Notes: generated from the sequence alone by a model not told the origin. A stretch of DNA of 29,184 nt from Prevotella sp. CAG:1058 (GCA_000433175.1 HF986725.1:26947-56130); one strand, 5' to 3'; positions 7,381 through 14,961 are shown, numbered from the stretch's first letter. Program-made: numbers and translations.

Positions 7381-8562
7381 TCAATGGTGGAACAGCCTTA
7401 CGCCGGTGAAGGCCATTGCTATGCCATACTTGTCGCAAGTCTCGATAACATTGTCGTCACGAACCGAGCCGCCGGCCTGTGCTATGTACTCGACACCGCT
7501 CTTGTGGGCACGCTCTATGTTGTCGCCGAACGGGAAGAAGGCGTCGCTGCCGAGGCATACGCCTGTGTTCTTGGCTATCCATGCCTTCTTCTCCTCCATG
7601 GTGAGCACCTCAGGCTTCTCCTTGAAGAACTTCTGCCATGTGCCCTCTGCCAGCACGTCGTCGTGCTCCTCGCTGATGTAAACGTCGATTGTGTTGTCGC
7701 GGTCGGCACGGCGTATGCCGTCAACGAAAGGCAGGTTCATCACCTTCGGGTGCTGGCGCAGCCACCAGATGTCGGCCTTGTTGCCGGCCAGGCGCGTGCA
7801 GTGGATGCGGCTCTGCTGGCCCGCGCCTATGCCTATGGCCTGTCCGTCCTTAACGTAGCACACCGAGTTGCTCTGCGTGTACTTAAGGGTGATGAGGCTG
7901 ATGATAAGGTCGCGCTTGGCCTCGGGGGTGAACGTCTTGTTCTTCGTGGGTATGTTGTCGAACAGGGCGGGGTCGTCGAGGCGTACCTCGTTGCGCCCCT
8001 GCTCGAAGGTTATGCCGTAAACCTGCTTGTGCTCGACAGGTGCCGGAGTATAGTCGGGGTCTATCTTGATGACGTTGTATGTGCCATTGCGCTTAACCTT
8101 CAATATTTCGAGTGCCTCGGGGGTGTAGCCCGGAGCTATGACACCGTCGCTGACCTCGCGCTTGAGCAGGGTGGCAGTAGCCTCGTCGCATACGTCGCTC
8201 AGGGCAACGAAGTCTCCGTAGCTGCTCATGCGGTCGGCTCCGCGGGCGCGGGCGTAGGCGCATGCGAGCGGCGATAGCTCTATCTTAACGTCGTCGACAA
8301 AGTAAATCTTCTTCAGTGTGTCGCTGAGCGGCAGACCTACTGCGGCTCCTGCGGGCGAAACATGCTTGAAGCTGGCTGCGGCGGGCAGGCCTGTGGCGGC
8401 TTTAAGCTCCTTTACGAGCTGCCAGCTGTTGAGCGCGTCGAGGAAGTTGATGTATCCAGGACGGCCGTTGAGCACTTCTATGGGCAGTTCGCCTTCGTCC
8501 ATGTAAATGCGCGAAGGCTTCTGGTTCGGATTGCATCCGTACTTTAATGCTAATTCTTTCAT
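7381..8562 (-). CDS. Stand-alone AICAR formyltransferase (eukaryotic ATIC-like C-terminal domain)
   Basis: This 393-residue enzyme transfers a formyl group from 10-formyl-tetrahydrofolate to AICAR, giving FAICAR, the penultimate step of IMP synthesis. The start MKELALKYGCNPNQKP at 8562 is chosen over a longer frame because a complete promoter lies at 8589-8619. The catalytic Lys-His pair is at K66-H67 in SFKHVSPAGAAVG. YARARGADRMSSYGDFVALSDVCD, SNSVCYVKDGQAIGIGAGQQSRIHCTRLAG and SSDAFFPFGDN-like segments closely resemble the C-terminal half of human ATIC as I recall it. There is no IMP cyclohydrolase domain; the protein begins exactly where the formyltransferase domain of a bifunctional enzyme would. 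The matching cyclohydrolase is encoded at 27996-28589. Confidence 0.93.
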   Translation of the reverse strand: MKELALKYGCNPNQKPSRIYMDEGELPIEVLNGRPGYINFLDALNSWQLVKELKAATGLPAAASFKHVSPAGAAVGLPLSDTLKKIYFVDDVKIELSPLACAYARARGADRMSSYGDFVALSDVCDEATATLLKREVSDGVIAPGYTPEALEILKVKRNGTYNVIKIDPDYTPAPVEHKQVYGITFEQGRNEVRLDDPALFDNIPTKNKTFTPEAKRDLIISLITLKYTQSNSVCYVKDGQAIGIGAGQQSRIHCTRLAGNKADIWWLRQHPKVMNLPFVDGIRRADRDNTIDVYISEEHDDVLAEGTWQKFFKEKPEVLTMEEKKAWIAKNTGVCLGSDAFFPFGDNIERAHKSGVEYIAQAGGSVRDDNVIETCDKYGIAMAFTGVRLFHH

Positions 8563-8588
8563 CGTCTCTAGTATTACTATTCTGCGTG

Positions 8589-8619
8589 CAAAATTACAGC
8601 AAATTCGGCTTAATTCAAA
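8589..8619 (-). promoter_or_regulatory. Promoter of the AICAR formyltransferase gene
   Basis: On the minus strand TTTG (8616-8619), 19 nt, TAATTTTG (8589-8596) forms a complete promoter. The leader is about 20 nt, which fixes the start codon at 8562. No PurR-type operator or riboswitch is seen. Confidence 0.8.
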
Positions 8620-8651
8620 ATAAAAGCGCGGGAAACAGCCGTTTGCATGCG

Positions 8652-8867
8652 TCAATCGTCACCGTCGGCAACATCCTTTCCTCCGTCGGCGGCGTCGGCC
8701 ATGCTCCGCCTTACGTAATAATACAGCAGGCCCACCAGCAGCCCTGCGCCGATGCCGGCTCCGCGATTGTCCCACCCCGCGCTAACCGCCAAGCCGAATA
8801 TCAGGCCGCAAAACATGCAGACCGTTAACGACGGGCGGCCTATCTTCTTGTCTTCTTCCTGTTCCAT
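8652..8867 (-). CDS. Small glycine-rich membrane protein 1 (71 residues)
   Basis: No named family is recognised. After a charged N-terminus (MEQEEDKKIGRPS) there are two hydrophobic, glycine-spaced segments at about 13-30 and 36-52 (GLIFGLAVSAGW, then GAGIGAGLLVGLLYYY), then a charged tail DAADGGKDVADGDD. The pattern predicts a two-span inner-membrane hairpin of the glycine-zipper type. Layout and the shared WDN/FDN turn match the next gene at 9006-9197, suggesting an old duplication. No separate promoter is seen, so it is probably transcribed with that gene. Confidence 0.75.
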   Translation of the reverse strand: MEQEEDKKIGRPSLTVCMFCGLIFGLAVSAGWDNRGAGIGAGLLVGLLYYYVRRSMADAADGGKDVADGDD

Positions 8868-8954
8868 TGTTTCATTTCATATTATGGTTAACCGTGTAGA
8901 CGTACGTAAAAAACGCTGTAATACAAGCACATGCGCGTTTCCGACTGCAACAGC

Positions 8955-8987
8955 ATGCCGAGGCTGTGCGCTTTGCGGCCTCGGCAT
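8955..8987. terminator. GC-rich hairpin between the two small membrane-protein genes
   Basis: ATGCCGAGGC (8955-8964) pairs perfectly with GCCTCGGCAT (8978-8987) across a 13-nt loop. No T run follows on either strand, so it may be an RNA-stability or processing element rather than a terminator. Confidence 0.5.
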
Positions 8988-9005
8988 ACGGCGCGTGAGG
9001 CACGG

Positions 9006-9197
9006 TCATGCCTCGCCGCCGTCGTTGTCTTTTTTCTTAAAAAAGTACGGAGCAAGCAGTCCGATGCCCGTGCCGAGACACATCCACACTGGCAAGTTGT
9101 CGAATATTATGCCGAAGGCCACGCCCAAGCTGAGGCCGATAGCCAAACTGCCGCCGGCGGCTTTCTGCTTTTTACCTGGATTGTTGTCTTTTTCCAT
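9006..9197 (-). CDS. Small glycine-rich membrane protein 2 (63 residues)
   Basis: The ATG at 9197 (MEKDNNPGKKQKAAGG) is chosen because a complete promoter lies just upstream at 9225-9256, excluding the longer frame. Two hydrophobic glycine-rich segments (GLSLGVAFGIIF, then CLGTGIGLLAPYFF) flank a DNLPVW turn, followed by a charged tail KKKDNDGGEA. It is a predicted two-span inner-membrane protein with the same layout as the protein at 8652-8867. The function is unknown; such proteins are often seen as small integral membrane or glycine-zipper proteins. Confidence 0.78.
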   Translation of the reverse strand: MEKDNNPGKKQKAAGGSLAIGLSLGVAFGIIFDNLPVWMCLGTGIGLLAPYFFKKKDNDGGEA

Positions 9198-9224
9198 GGT
9201 GCTGTTTGTATTGATGTAGCCGCA

Positions 9225-9256
9225 CAAAGATAGCATAAAAAACGCTAATCGCCAAA
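9225..9256 (-). promoter_or_regulatory. Promoter of the small membrane-protein pair
   Basis: On the minus strand TTTG (9253-9256), 20 nt, TATCTTTG (9225-9232). Both boxes match consensus exactly. The leader is about 20-25 nt. Confidence 0.82.
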
Positions 9257-9320
9257 CCGTCGAACGTCTTTTTTCCCGATGGCATGCAGCAGACGTGTAA
9301 CACATTGATATTCAAGCGGT

Positions 9321-9400
9321 TTGTAAAAGGCCACCTTTTAGGCCGCAAAAGGTTACCTTTTAGGCTGTGAAAGGTTACCTTTCGCAACGTAAAAGGTAAG
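9321..9400. repeat. Intergenic palindromic repeat array 3
   Basis: This is the clearest array, with four units at a period near 22 nt. AAAAGGCCACCTTTT (9325-9339), AAAAGGTTACCTTTT (9347-9361) and GAAAGGTTACCTTTC (9369-9383) are followed by a half unit AAAAGGTAAGC. Each core is a near-perfect dyad with a 3-nt centre. It sits between divergent genes, upstream of both promoters. Confidence 0.85.
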
Positions 9401-9570
9401 CTGTCAGGCAGCGGCCGGTTTACATCCGCCCTGCGCGACGAGGCTAAGTAGTTAAATAATGTAAGACTTTTATCTTAAAGAATGTAAAGAGGCGTTGTTG
9501 AAGTTAATTTTCAACCATTTTACCGTAAAATGCAATATAACAGCAAGTAAGGCCTTGCCAGCGTACACTA

Positions 9571-9586
9571 TGGCACGCTTTTTGCT
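9571..9586 (+). promoter_or_regulatory. Sigma-54 (-24/-12) promoter for the NlpC/P60 gene
   Basis: TGGCAC, five bases, TTGC, T is a full match to the RpoN consensus, with GG and GC exactly 10 nt apart. Transcription would start near 9597, giving a leader of about 98 nt. Confidence 0.75.
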
Positions 9587-9609
9587 AATCGCAAAAGATG
9601 TAAACATTC

Positions 9610-9640
9610 TTTGATAGCTTGCCTATTTTTATTAACTTCG
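9610..9640 (+). promoter_or_regulatory. Candidate housekeeping promoter for the NlpC/P60 gene
   Basis: TTTG (9610-9613), 19 nt, TAACTTCG (9633-9640). The spacing is right and the -7 box has one mismatch to TAnnTTTG. If active, it forms a tandem pair with the upstream sigma-54 promoter. Confidence 0.5.
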
Positions 9641-9694
9641 CAAACGAAAAATTTCAATCTACCCTTTCATACTAAATTACTGAACCATAGAGAC

Positions 9695-10255
9695 ATGAAG
9701 AGCCTAAAGATATTTGCCGTAGCGATGATGTTGCTGACTGTGGGAATGCCCGCCTCGGCCGACAACGACAACGACGGCAAAAAGCAAGAACAGGAACAAT
9801 ACAAGGAAATAGATAATTTCGACTTTTTATACGACAACGAGGCTTACGACGAGAACCTGGAGTATTCCGAGATAGACAACATGCTCGAGGAAGCCTTCTC
9901 GCACCTCGGCGCACGCTACCGCAGGGGACAGTCGGGACCCAACGCTTTCGACTGCTCCGGATTCACAAGCTACGTATTCAAGAACCTGGGCATAGACCTT
10001 AACCGCTCGTCGCGCTCGCAGTACACGCAAGGCGACCCCGTGGACAAGGACGAGCTGCGCACGGGCGACCTGGTGTTCTTCACCGGCTCAAACGCCAGAG
10101 GCCCGATAGGCCACGTGGGAATAGTAGTCGACGTAGACCCGATAAGCGGCAGCTTCAACTTCATACACGCCAGCATAAAGGGCGTCAAGGTAAGCAACTC
10201 TAACGAGAAATACTATTCGCGCAGGTACGTCGGAGCACGCCGCGTGATGGAGTAA
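9695..10255 (+). CDS. NlpC/P60 family cell-wall cysteine peptidase, exported
   Basis: This 186-residue protein carries a signal peptide (MKSLKIFAVAMMLLTVGMPASA, 1-22). A highly charged linker at 23-60 precedes an NlpC/P60 domain at about 62-185. The catalytic triad is visible: Cys87 in FDCSGF, His140 in GHVGIV and His158 in FIHAS. Such enzymes cut peptide bonds in peptidoglycan stems (D-Glu to diamino acid). The ATG at 9695 is preferred over 9611 because it begins a proper signal peptide and the longer frame would overlap the promoter. It is followed by a long hairpin and then a CapA-like gene, a plausible envelope pair. Control by sigma-54 is suggested by the promoter. Confidence 0.92.
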   Translation: MKSLKIFAVAMMLLTVGMPASADNDNDGKKQEQEQYKEIDNFDFLYDNEAYDENLEYSEIDNMLEEAFSHLGARYRRGQSGPNAFDCSGFTSYVFKNLGIDLNRSSRSQYTQGDPVDKDELRTGDLVFFTGSNARGPIGHVGIVVDVDPISGSFNFIHASIKGVKVSNSNEKYYSRRYVGARRVME

Positions 10256-10262
10256 ACGCCAT

Positions 10263-10347
10263 TAAGAATTAAGAAAAAGAATGCAAGAAGAATGAATTTA
10301 GTGGTTTCATCTTGATGTTTTTCTTGCCTTTCGGATCTTAATTCTTA
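10263..10347. terminator. Long imperfect hairpin between the NlpC/P60 and CapA-like genes
   Basis: TAAGAATTAAGA (10263-10274) pairs perfectly with TCTTAATTCTTA (10336-10347), and pairing resumes inward with GCAAGAA against TTCTTGC. It begins 8 nt after the NlpC/P60 stop and ends 11 nt before the next ATG. It could be a terminator, or a leader structure affecting translation of the next gene. Confidence 0.6.
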
Positions 10348-10358
10348 TTTTACGGTAA

Positions 10359-11480
10359 ATGAAGAACAACTTCTTTTTCATAATTCTTTGTGCAAGTGCT
10401 GGCATGTCAGCATGCACAATGGCGGGTACCGGCAAGAAAGCGCCGGCACCCGTTGTTAGTATTGAGCAATACGAAGAGGCAGACACGCTGGCAGAAGACC
10501 ACCCGACGGCCGATACTTTGGTTGTAGCCATGACGGGCGACATAATGATGGGCACCACCTACCCTGCCCACGCATTGCCCGAAAACGAAGGCTACGGCCT
10601 CTTCAGGGATGTTATAGACATTCTGGAACGCGCCGACATAGCCGCCGGGAACCTTGAAGGCACATTATGCGACACGTCCAGCATTACGAAAAAGAAAGAG
10701 TCTGAACACTCATACTCGTTCCGCACGCCGGTAGAGTTTGCCCCAAGGCTGAAGGAGGCAGGATACGACTTCCTCTGCATGGCGAACAACCACGCATACG
10801 ATTTCGGCTATGAAGGCGTACGCTCAACCGAGAAGACACTTGACAAACTTGGAATAAAATACGCAGGACTGGCCGGGCGCAACGAGTGCGCCATAATAGA
10901 ACGCCGTGGCATAAGGTTCGGCCTGTGCGCCTTCGGGCACAACTCGTACACCCTCAGGCACAACGAGCATTGGAAGGCGAAGCAGATTTTAGACAGCCTG
11001 AAAATGCTTACAGACATCGTCATTGTGACCTTCCACGGCGGCGGCGAGGGAAAGGGCTTCAGCCACCTGCCCTACGGCAAGGAGGAATTCCTGAACGAAG
11101 ACCGCGGCAACCTACGACATTTTGCACACTTCTGCATAGACAACGGAGCCGACATTGTATTCGGCCACGGCCCCCACGTGGTGCGTTGCGTAGAGCTTTA
11201 CAAGGACAGGTTCATCGCATACAGCCTTGGCAACTTCTGCACTCCGTACGGCATAAGCATAAGCGGAATATCAGGCTACGCGCCTATAATAGAGGCTAAA
11301 ACGGACAGGAAAGGCAGATTCATTGAAGGACAAATACACTCGTTCATACAGAAACGCGGCCTCGGACCGCGCCGCGACACGACAAACACTGTTGCTGACC
11401 AGATAAGACGCCTGACCGACTCCGACATAGCCAACAGTCTGCTGGTAATTGACAAGAACGGGAAAATAAGGAAAAAGTGA
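10359..11480 (+). CDS. CapA family metallophosphatase-fold lipoprotein
   Basis: This 373-residue protein resembles CapA/PgsA of poly-gamma-glutamate capsule synthesis, which has a calcineurin-like phosphoesterase fold. A signal peptide with a lipobox-like end (GMSAC, Cys19) predicts a lipoprotein. Fold motifs are TGDIMMG (59-65), AAGNLEG (95-101), MANNHAYDFG (141-150), TFHGGGE, and FGHGPHVVR. Many Bacteroidetes proteins of this family occur without capsule genes, so a poly-gamma-glutamate role is not established. The NlpC/P60 hydrolase upstream supports an envelope function. No promoter box is seen in the 103-nt gap, so transcription may come through the hairpin from upstream. It converges on rplS. 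Confidence 0.88.
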   Translation: MKNNFFFIILCASAGMSACTMAGTGKKAPAPVVSIEQYEEADTLAEDHPTADTLVVAMTGDIMMGTTYPAHALPENEGYGLFRDVIDILERADIAAGNLEGTLCDTSSITKKKESEHSYSFRTPVEFAPRLKEAGYDFLCMANNHAYDFGYEGVRSTEKTLDKLGIKYAGLAGRNECAIIERRGIRFGLCAFGHNSYTLRHNEHWKAKQILDSLKMLTDIVIVTFHGGGEGKGFSHLPYGKEEFLNEDRGNLRHFAHFCIDNGADIVFGHGPHVVRCVELYKDRFIAYSLGNFCTPYGISISGISGYAPIIEAKTDRKGRFIEGQIHSFIQKRGLGPRRDTTNTVADQIRRLTDSDIANSLLVIDKNGKIRKK

Positions 11481-11589
11481 CACGCCGGACGGCAACCGGA
11501 AACAAATAAAAGGCCGCACATACGGCAGACAAAAGCCGTACAACATCAGAAAGGAAAGGCATCAAACAACATAACACCCCCGTAAAACG

Positions 11590-11628
11590 CAAAATCCTCA
11601 AAAGGCCATTGGCCTTTTGAGGATTTTG
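11590..11628. terminator. Bidirectional terminator between the CapA-like gene and rplS
   Basis: Two 19-nt arms, 11590-11608 and 11610-11628, form a perfect inverted repeat centred on GGCCATTGGCC. The outer ends are AAAA/TTTT on both sides, so the hairpin can end transcription from both convergent genes. Confidence 0.88.
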
Positions 11629-11647
11629 TTTTAGGCATTTCACTAAA

Positions 11648-12013
11648 TTAGTCTTCTTTCTTTGTGATGACCTTCTTCTCAGCAATACGCGCTTTCTTAC
11701 CTGTAAGATTGCGGAGGTAATACAGCTTGGCACGGCGAACCTTACCAACCTTGTTTACTTCAATGCTGTCGATGTTAGGAGATTCGAGAGGGAAGATACG
11801 CTCAACACCCACAGAGCCTGACATCTTGCGGACTGTGAAACGCTTCTTTTCGCCCTGGCCGCAAATCTTGATAACTACACCGCGGTAGAGCTGGATTCTC
11901 TCCTTTGAACCCTCGATGATTTTGTAAGCGACAGTGATTGTGTCTCCTGCTTTGAACTCAGGGAACTTCTTGCCGGTTGCAAATGCTTCTTCAGCAACTT
12001 TAATTAAATCCAT
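11648..12013 (-). CDS. rplS: 50S ribosomal protein L19
   Basis: This 121-residue ribosomal protein shows the L19 pattern: [35 protein letters not shown], then [43 protein letters not shown] (described here by motif; the domain spans about 22-110). L19 sits at the interface of the 30S and 50S subunits. I start at the ATG at 12013 ([14 protein letters not shown]), as in related Bacteroidetes L19; an upstream in-frame ATG at 12040 would add nine residues. It is a single-gene unit with its own promoter and terminator, away from trmD and rpsP with which it clusters in many other phyla. Confidence 0.96.
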   Translation of the reverse strand: MDLIKVAEEAFATGKKFPEFKAGDTITVAYKIIEGSKERIQLYRGVVIKICGQGEKKRFTVRKMSGSVGVERIFPLESPNIDSIEVNKVGKVRRAKLYYLRNLTGKKARIAEKKVITKKED

Positions 12014-12102
12014 TGTTGTTTTATAATTAAATTTGTTCATCGTTCCGGCGCAACATAACGAGGCAACTCTTCTTCCTGTCAGCGATTACGCGGAAAGCGG
12101 TG

Positions 12103-12134
12103 CAAAGGTAGTCATTTTCCATCTGCCTGCCAAA
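12103..12134 (-). promoter_or_regulatory. Promoter of rplS
   Basis: On the minus strand TTTG (12131-12134), 20 nt, TACCTTTG (12103-12110), both exact. The leader is about 85 nt, long enough for translational control, but no defined structure is recognised in it. Confidence 0.82.
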
Positions 12135-12160
12135 CGTAATCTTATTTTTTTACATTTTTC

Positions 12161-12191
12161 TTTGCACTGTTTGCGTTTTTAACTAACTTTG
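12161..12191 (+). promoter_or_regulatory. Promoter of the split 5'-nucleotidase operon
   Basis: TTTG (12161-12164), 19 nt, TAACTTTG (12184-12191), both exact. The predicted start is about 15 nt before the ATG at 12214. It is divergent from the rplS promoter. Confidence 0.85.
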
Positions 12192-12213
12192 CACTGTTTT
12201 TAAGGTAAAAATC

Positions 12214-12984
12214 ATGCGTAACCGACTAATATTCTGCGGATTCGTTTCCGCCGCGCTGTTATTGACGGCATGTTCGTCAGGCTATAAAATCATTGGCTAC
12301 GAACGGTCGCGGATACTCATAGACAGCACTTATGACGCTACGGCAGACAAGGCCGCGGCTGACTTCATGAAGCCTTACAAAAGGCAAGTTGACAGTATAA
12401 TGAGCCCCGTGGTCGGCATGTCGGCCGAATACCTGTATGCCGAAAAGCCCGAAAGTAAACTGTCAAACCTGCTGGCTGACATCCTGGTATGGAGTGCCAA
12501 AGACTACAACGAACGGCCGGACTTCGCCATTTACAACATAGGCGGCATACGCTCGTCAATAGCAAAAGGCAAGGTGACATACGGCGAGGTGCTCGACGTA
12601 GCGCCATTTGAAAACAAGATTTGCTTCGTAACGCTGACAGGTGACAAGGTGAACGAGCTTTTCGGGCAAATAGCCAAAGTCGGCGGTGAGGCCGTAAGCC
12701 ACGGTGTCGAACTTGTGATAACAAAGGACGGCAAGCTGAAATCGGCTTTACTGAACGGCAAAGAGATAGACCCGAAGGCAAAATACCGCATAGCCACGCT
12801 CGACTTCGTAGCCCAGGGCAACGACAATATGGCTGCCTTTAAAAGCTCGACAGACATAAACTCGCCCTCAAGCAAAGACAACAACGTGCGTTTCATCATA
12901 ATGAAATACATGCAGGAGAAGATGGCTAAAGGCGAAAGCGTTAGCGCAGAAATTGAAGGTAGGATTAAAATCGATGGACAATGA
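12214..12984 (+). CDS. 5'-nucleotidase C-terminal (substrate-binding) domain lipoprotein
   Basis: This 256-residue protein consists of a lipoprotein signal (MRNRLIFCGFVSAALLLTAC, lipobox Cys20) and a domain matching the C-terminal half of UshA-type 5'-nucleotidases. The nucleoside-binding motif appears as YNIGGIRSSIAKGKVTYGEV, followed by DVAPFENK and TLTGDKVNELF. It lacks the metallophosphatase half, which is encoded by the next gene with a 4-nt ATGA overlap. In UshA the order within one chain is metallophosphatase first and this domain second; here the genes are in the reverse order. Together the two products would dephosphorylate nucleotides in the periplasm, anchored by this lipoprotein. 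Confidence 0.9.
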   Translation: MRNRLIFCGFVSAALLLTACSSGYKIIGYERSRILIDSTYDATADKAAADFMKPYKRQVDSIMSPVVGMSAEYLYAEKPESKLSNLLADILVWSAKDYNERPDFAIYNIGGIRSSIAKGKVTYGEVLDVAPFENKICFVTLTGDKVNELFGQIAKVGGEAVSHGVELVITKDGKLKSALLNGKEIDPKAKYRIATLDFVAQGNDNMAAFKSSTDINSPSSKDNNVRFIIMKYMQEKMAKGESVSAEIEGRIKIDGQ

Positions 12985-13823
12985 GACGCATTCTTATAAC
13001 CATAATCATGGCCATTGCCGTTGCAACAGGCATGGAGGCCAAAGGCAAGAAAATAACGATACTGCACACTAACGACACTCACAGCTGCGTGTATCCGCTG
13101 AATCCCAACCTTGCCGACACAATGCTGGCCGGACGGGGCGGCTTTGTAAGGCGTGTGGAAATGGTTAAGGAAGAGCGGCGCAAGGAGCCGGGACTGTTGT
13201 TGTTTGACAGTGGCGACTTCTCGCAAGGTTCGCCATACTACACACTCTACAAAGGCGATGTAGAGGTTGAGCTCATGAACCTGATGGGATATGACGCTGC
13301 CACACTGGGCAACCACGAGTTTGACAACGGAATAGAAAACCTTGCAAGGTTGGTGAAGAAGGCCAAGTTCGCGATTGTATGCGCCAACTACGACTTTACG
13401 GGAACCATACTCGAAAACCTGATAAAGCCTTACACGATAATCAAAAGAAACGGTATCAAGATAGGCGTATTCGGCTTGTCGCCGCAACTTGACGGCCTGG
13501 TGATGAACAGTACGAACTCGGGAGTGAAGTTTATTGACCCTGCCAAGGCTGCAAATGAAACGGCCAGACTGTTGAAAGAGGAAGAGAAATGCGACATGGT
13601 TGTCTGCCTTTCGCACCTGGGTTGGGACATTCTTGGAGTTGACGACACGGAGACCATACCCCAAACAAGGAACATCGACATCGTGCTCGGCGGCCATTCA
13701 CACTCATATTTCACGGAAATGCAGTATATTAAAGACCTTGACGGTAAGGACGTTCCTAACGACCAGAACGGCAAGCACGGAATTTTTGTCGGCAAGATTG
13801 TTGTATCGCTGGCAAAAGAATAG
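12981..13823 (+). CDS. 5'-nucleotidase metallophosphatase domain, exported
   Basis: This 280-residue protein has a signal peptide (1-20) and a full calcineurin-like metal site: ILHTNDTHS (D32 and H34), DSGDFSQGSP (D79), LGNHEFDNG (N111, H112), LSHLG and LGGHSHSYF. It matches the N-terminal half of UshA-type nucleotidases (about 550 residues when fused). It ends shortly after the catalytic domain and lacks the substrate-specificity domain, which is the preceding gene. Translation is coupled to that gene by the ATGA overlap at 12981-12984. The two products probably work as a complex; that is inference. Confidence 0.92.
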   Translation: MRRILITIIMAIAVATGMEAKGKKITILHTNDTHSCVYPLNPNLADTMLAGRGGFVRRVEMVKEERRKEPGLLLFDSGDFSQGSPYYTLYKGDVEVELMNLMGYDAATLGNHEFDNGIENLARLVKKAKFAIVCANYDFTGTILENLIKPYTIIKRNGIKIGVFGLSPQLDGLVMNSTNSGVKFIDPAKAANETARLLKEEEKCDMVVCLSHLGWDILGVDDTETIPQTRNIDIVLGGHSHSYFTEMQYIKDLDGKDVPNDQNGKHGIFVGKIVVSLAKE

Positions 13824-14033
13824 CAGTGCAACTATGTCAGGGCAAGGCCGATACGACTTTCCTGACGGGCCGTATTACGCGCCAACGGCGAGTATCCGCC
13901 ATGATGTCCACACCCTGCCCGACCTTAAAGACAGAACGCACGGAGCACGGTGGGACTAAAGTTTAACACCAATCGTGCCACATTAAAATAGGGAATGACA
14001 AAATATTCAGCCGATTGTGCCGTTATACAATAA

Positions 14034-14777
14034 ATGAGAAAACTTTTTTCCATAATATCACTTTTGCTGTTTGCGCTGACAGCCTCAGCGCAAGGCGGCG
14101 CCGTACAGAACCGACCGTACACTGACCTGCGGCCGTTTCACTTCGGCGTGGTTGTGGGCACGCACTTCCAGGACATCGAGTTCAACAACGTAGGCCCGCA
14201 AATGGTGATGAACGCTGACGGCACACAGGCGGAGAAAGTAATAGTATGCGACCAGGACAGATGGGACACGGGCTTCAACGTAGGCGTGCTCGGCGAGCTG
14301 CGCCTTAACACTTACTTCGCGTTCCGAGTAGCCCCGACGATGTATTTCGGCAACCGCCACCTGATGTTCCGCAACATGACGGACCGCCTGGACAACGGAG
14401 AACCGATAACGGAGACGCAAGACATGAAGTCGGTCTACATCGGAGTGCCGCTCAACCTCATCTTCGCCGCGCCGCGCTTAGACAACGCGCGCCCGTACAT
14501 CATGGCCGGCGTAGACCCCATGGTAAACCTCTCGGGCGGCGACAACGACTACGTGAAACTGAAGAAATACGACTTCTGCCTGGAAGTAGGCTTGGGATGC
14601 GACATATACCTGCCGTTCTTCAAACTGCGTCCCGAACTGAAATTCTGCTACAGCCTGATAAACAGCCTCGACACGAAGCACCCCGACCGCCTGCGCGACG
14701 AGAACATGAAAATGTACGCAAACTCGGTAAACGAAGCGCACAGCAAGATGATAGTGCTCTCGTTTTATTTTGAATGA
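14034..14777 (+). CDS. PorT-like outer-membrane beta-barrel protein
   Basis: This 247-residue protein has a signal peptide (MRKLFSIISLLLFALTASAQ) and a series of amphipathic, aromatic-ended strands ending in IVLSFYFE, as in an eight-stranded outer-membrane barrel. The N-terminal DLRPFHFGVVVGTHFQDIEF and the later KSVYIGVPLNLIFAAPRL resemble the PorT family, named for a Porphyromonas protein needed for type IX secretion and widespread in Bacteroidetes. No other type IX gene is in the window, so a role in secretion is not shown by context; a generic porin-family barrel is the alternative. The 210 nt upstream (13824-14033) hold no clear promoter box. Confidence 0.75.
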   Translation: MRKLFSIISLLLFALTASAQGGAVQNRPYTDLRPFHFGVVVGTHFQDIEFNNVGPQMVMNADGTQAEKVIVCDQDRWDTGFNVGVLGELRLNTYFAFRVAPTMYFGNRHLMFRNMTDRLDNGEPITETQDMKSVYIGVPLNLIFAAPRLDNARPYIMAGVDPMVNLSGGDNDYVKLKKYDFCLEVGLGCDIYLPFFKLRPELKFCYSLINSLDTKHPDRLRDENMKMYANSVNEAHSKMIVLSFYFE

Positions 14778-14953
14778 CACGCAACGCCGCAGGAGGCTGC
14801 AGCCCGCACCGCAGCCCGCACACGCGGCGACGGTAGGCGGCAACAAAAAAGAACACTTACGCACAGCGTTCACTATTGAGCGCAAAACCACCCCATAAAC
14901 GTTAAACAATCTAAAATAGAATACCTAAAAGTAAGTATTCACAATAAATATAT

Positions 14954-14961
14954 TACCTTTG
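14954..14961 (+). promoter_or_regulatory. -7 box for the ferredoxin gene
   Basis: TACCTTTG followed by C is an exact consensus -7 box, 55 nt before the ATG. The -33 position carries no clear TTTG. Confidence 0.65.

Larger units (their letters stand above)
9401..9694. other. Region between array 3 and the NlpC/P60 gene
   Basis: The whole gap between the divergent genes (9198-9694) is 497 nt. Apart from the small-membrane-gene promoter and array 3, it holds the sigma-54-type promoter at 9571-9586 and the housekeeping-type promoter at 9610-9640. I see no gene in it. Confidence 0.6.

Noticed and set aside
7354..8277. 307-codon open frame on the plus strand
   Set aside because: Antisense to the AICAR formyltransferase gene. 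Long antisense frames are expected in GC-rich third-position codons.
9321..9400. Possible CRISPR array
   Set aside because: Units are about 22 nt with no unique spacers of constant length, only 3-4 units per array, imperfect units, and no cas genes nearby.
12531..13697. 388-codon open frame on the minus strand
   Set aside because: Antisense to both halves of the split 5'-nucleotidase, which have full catalytic motifs and a promoter.
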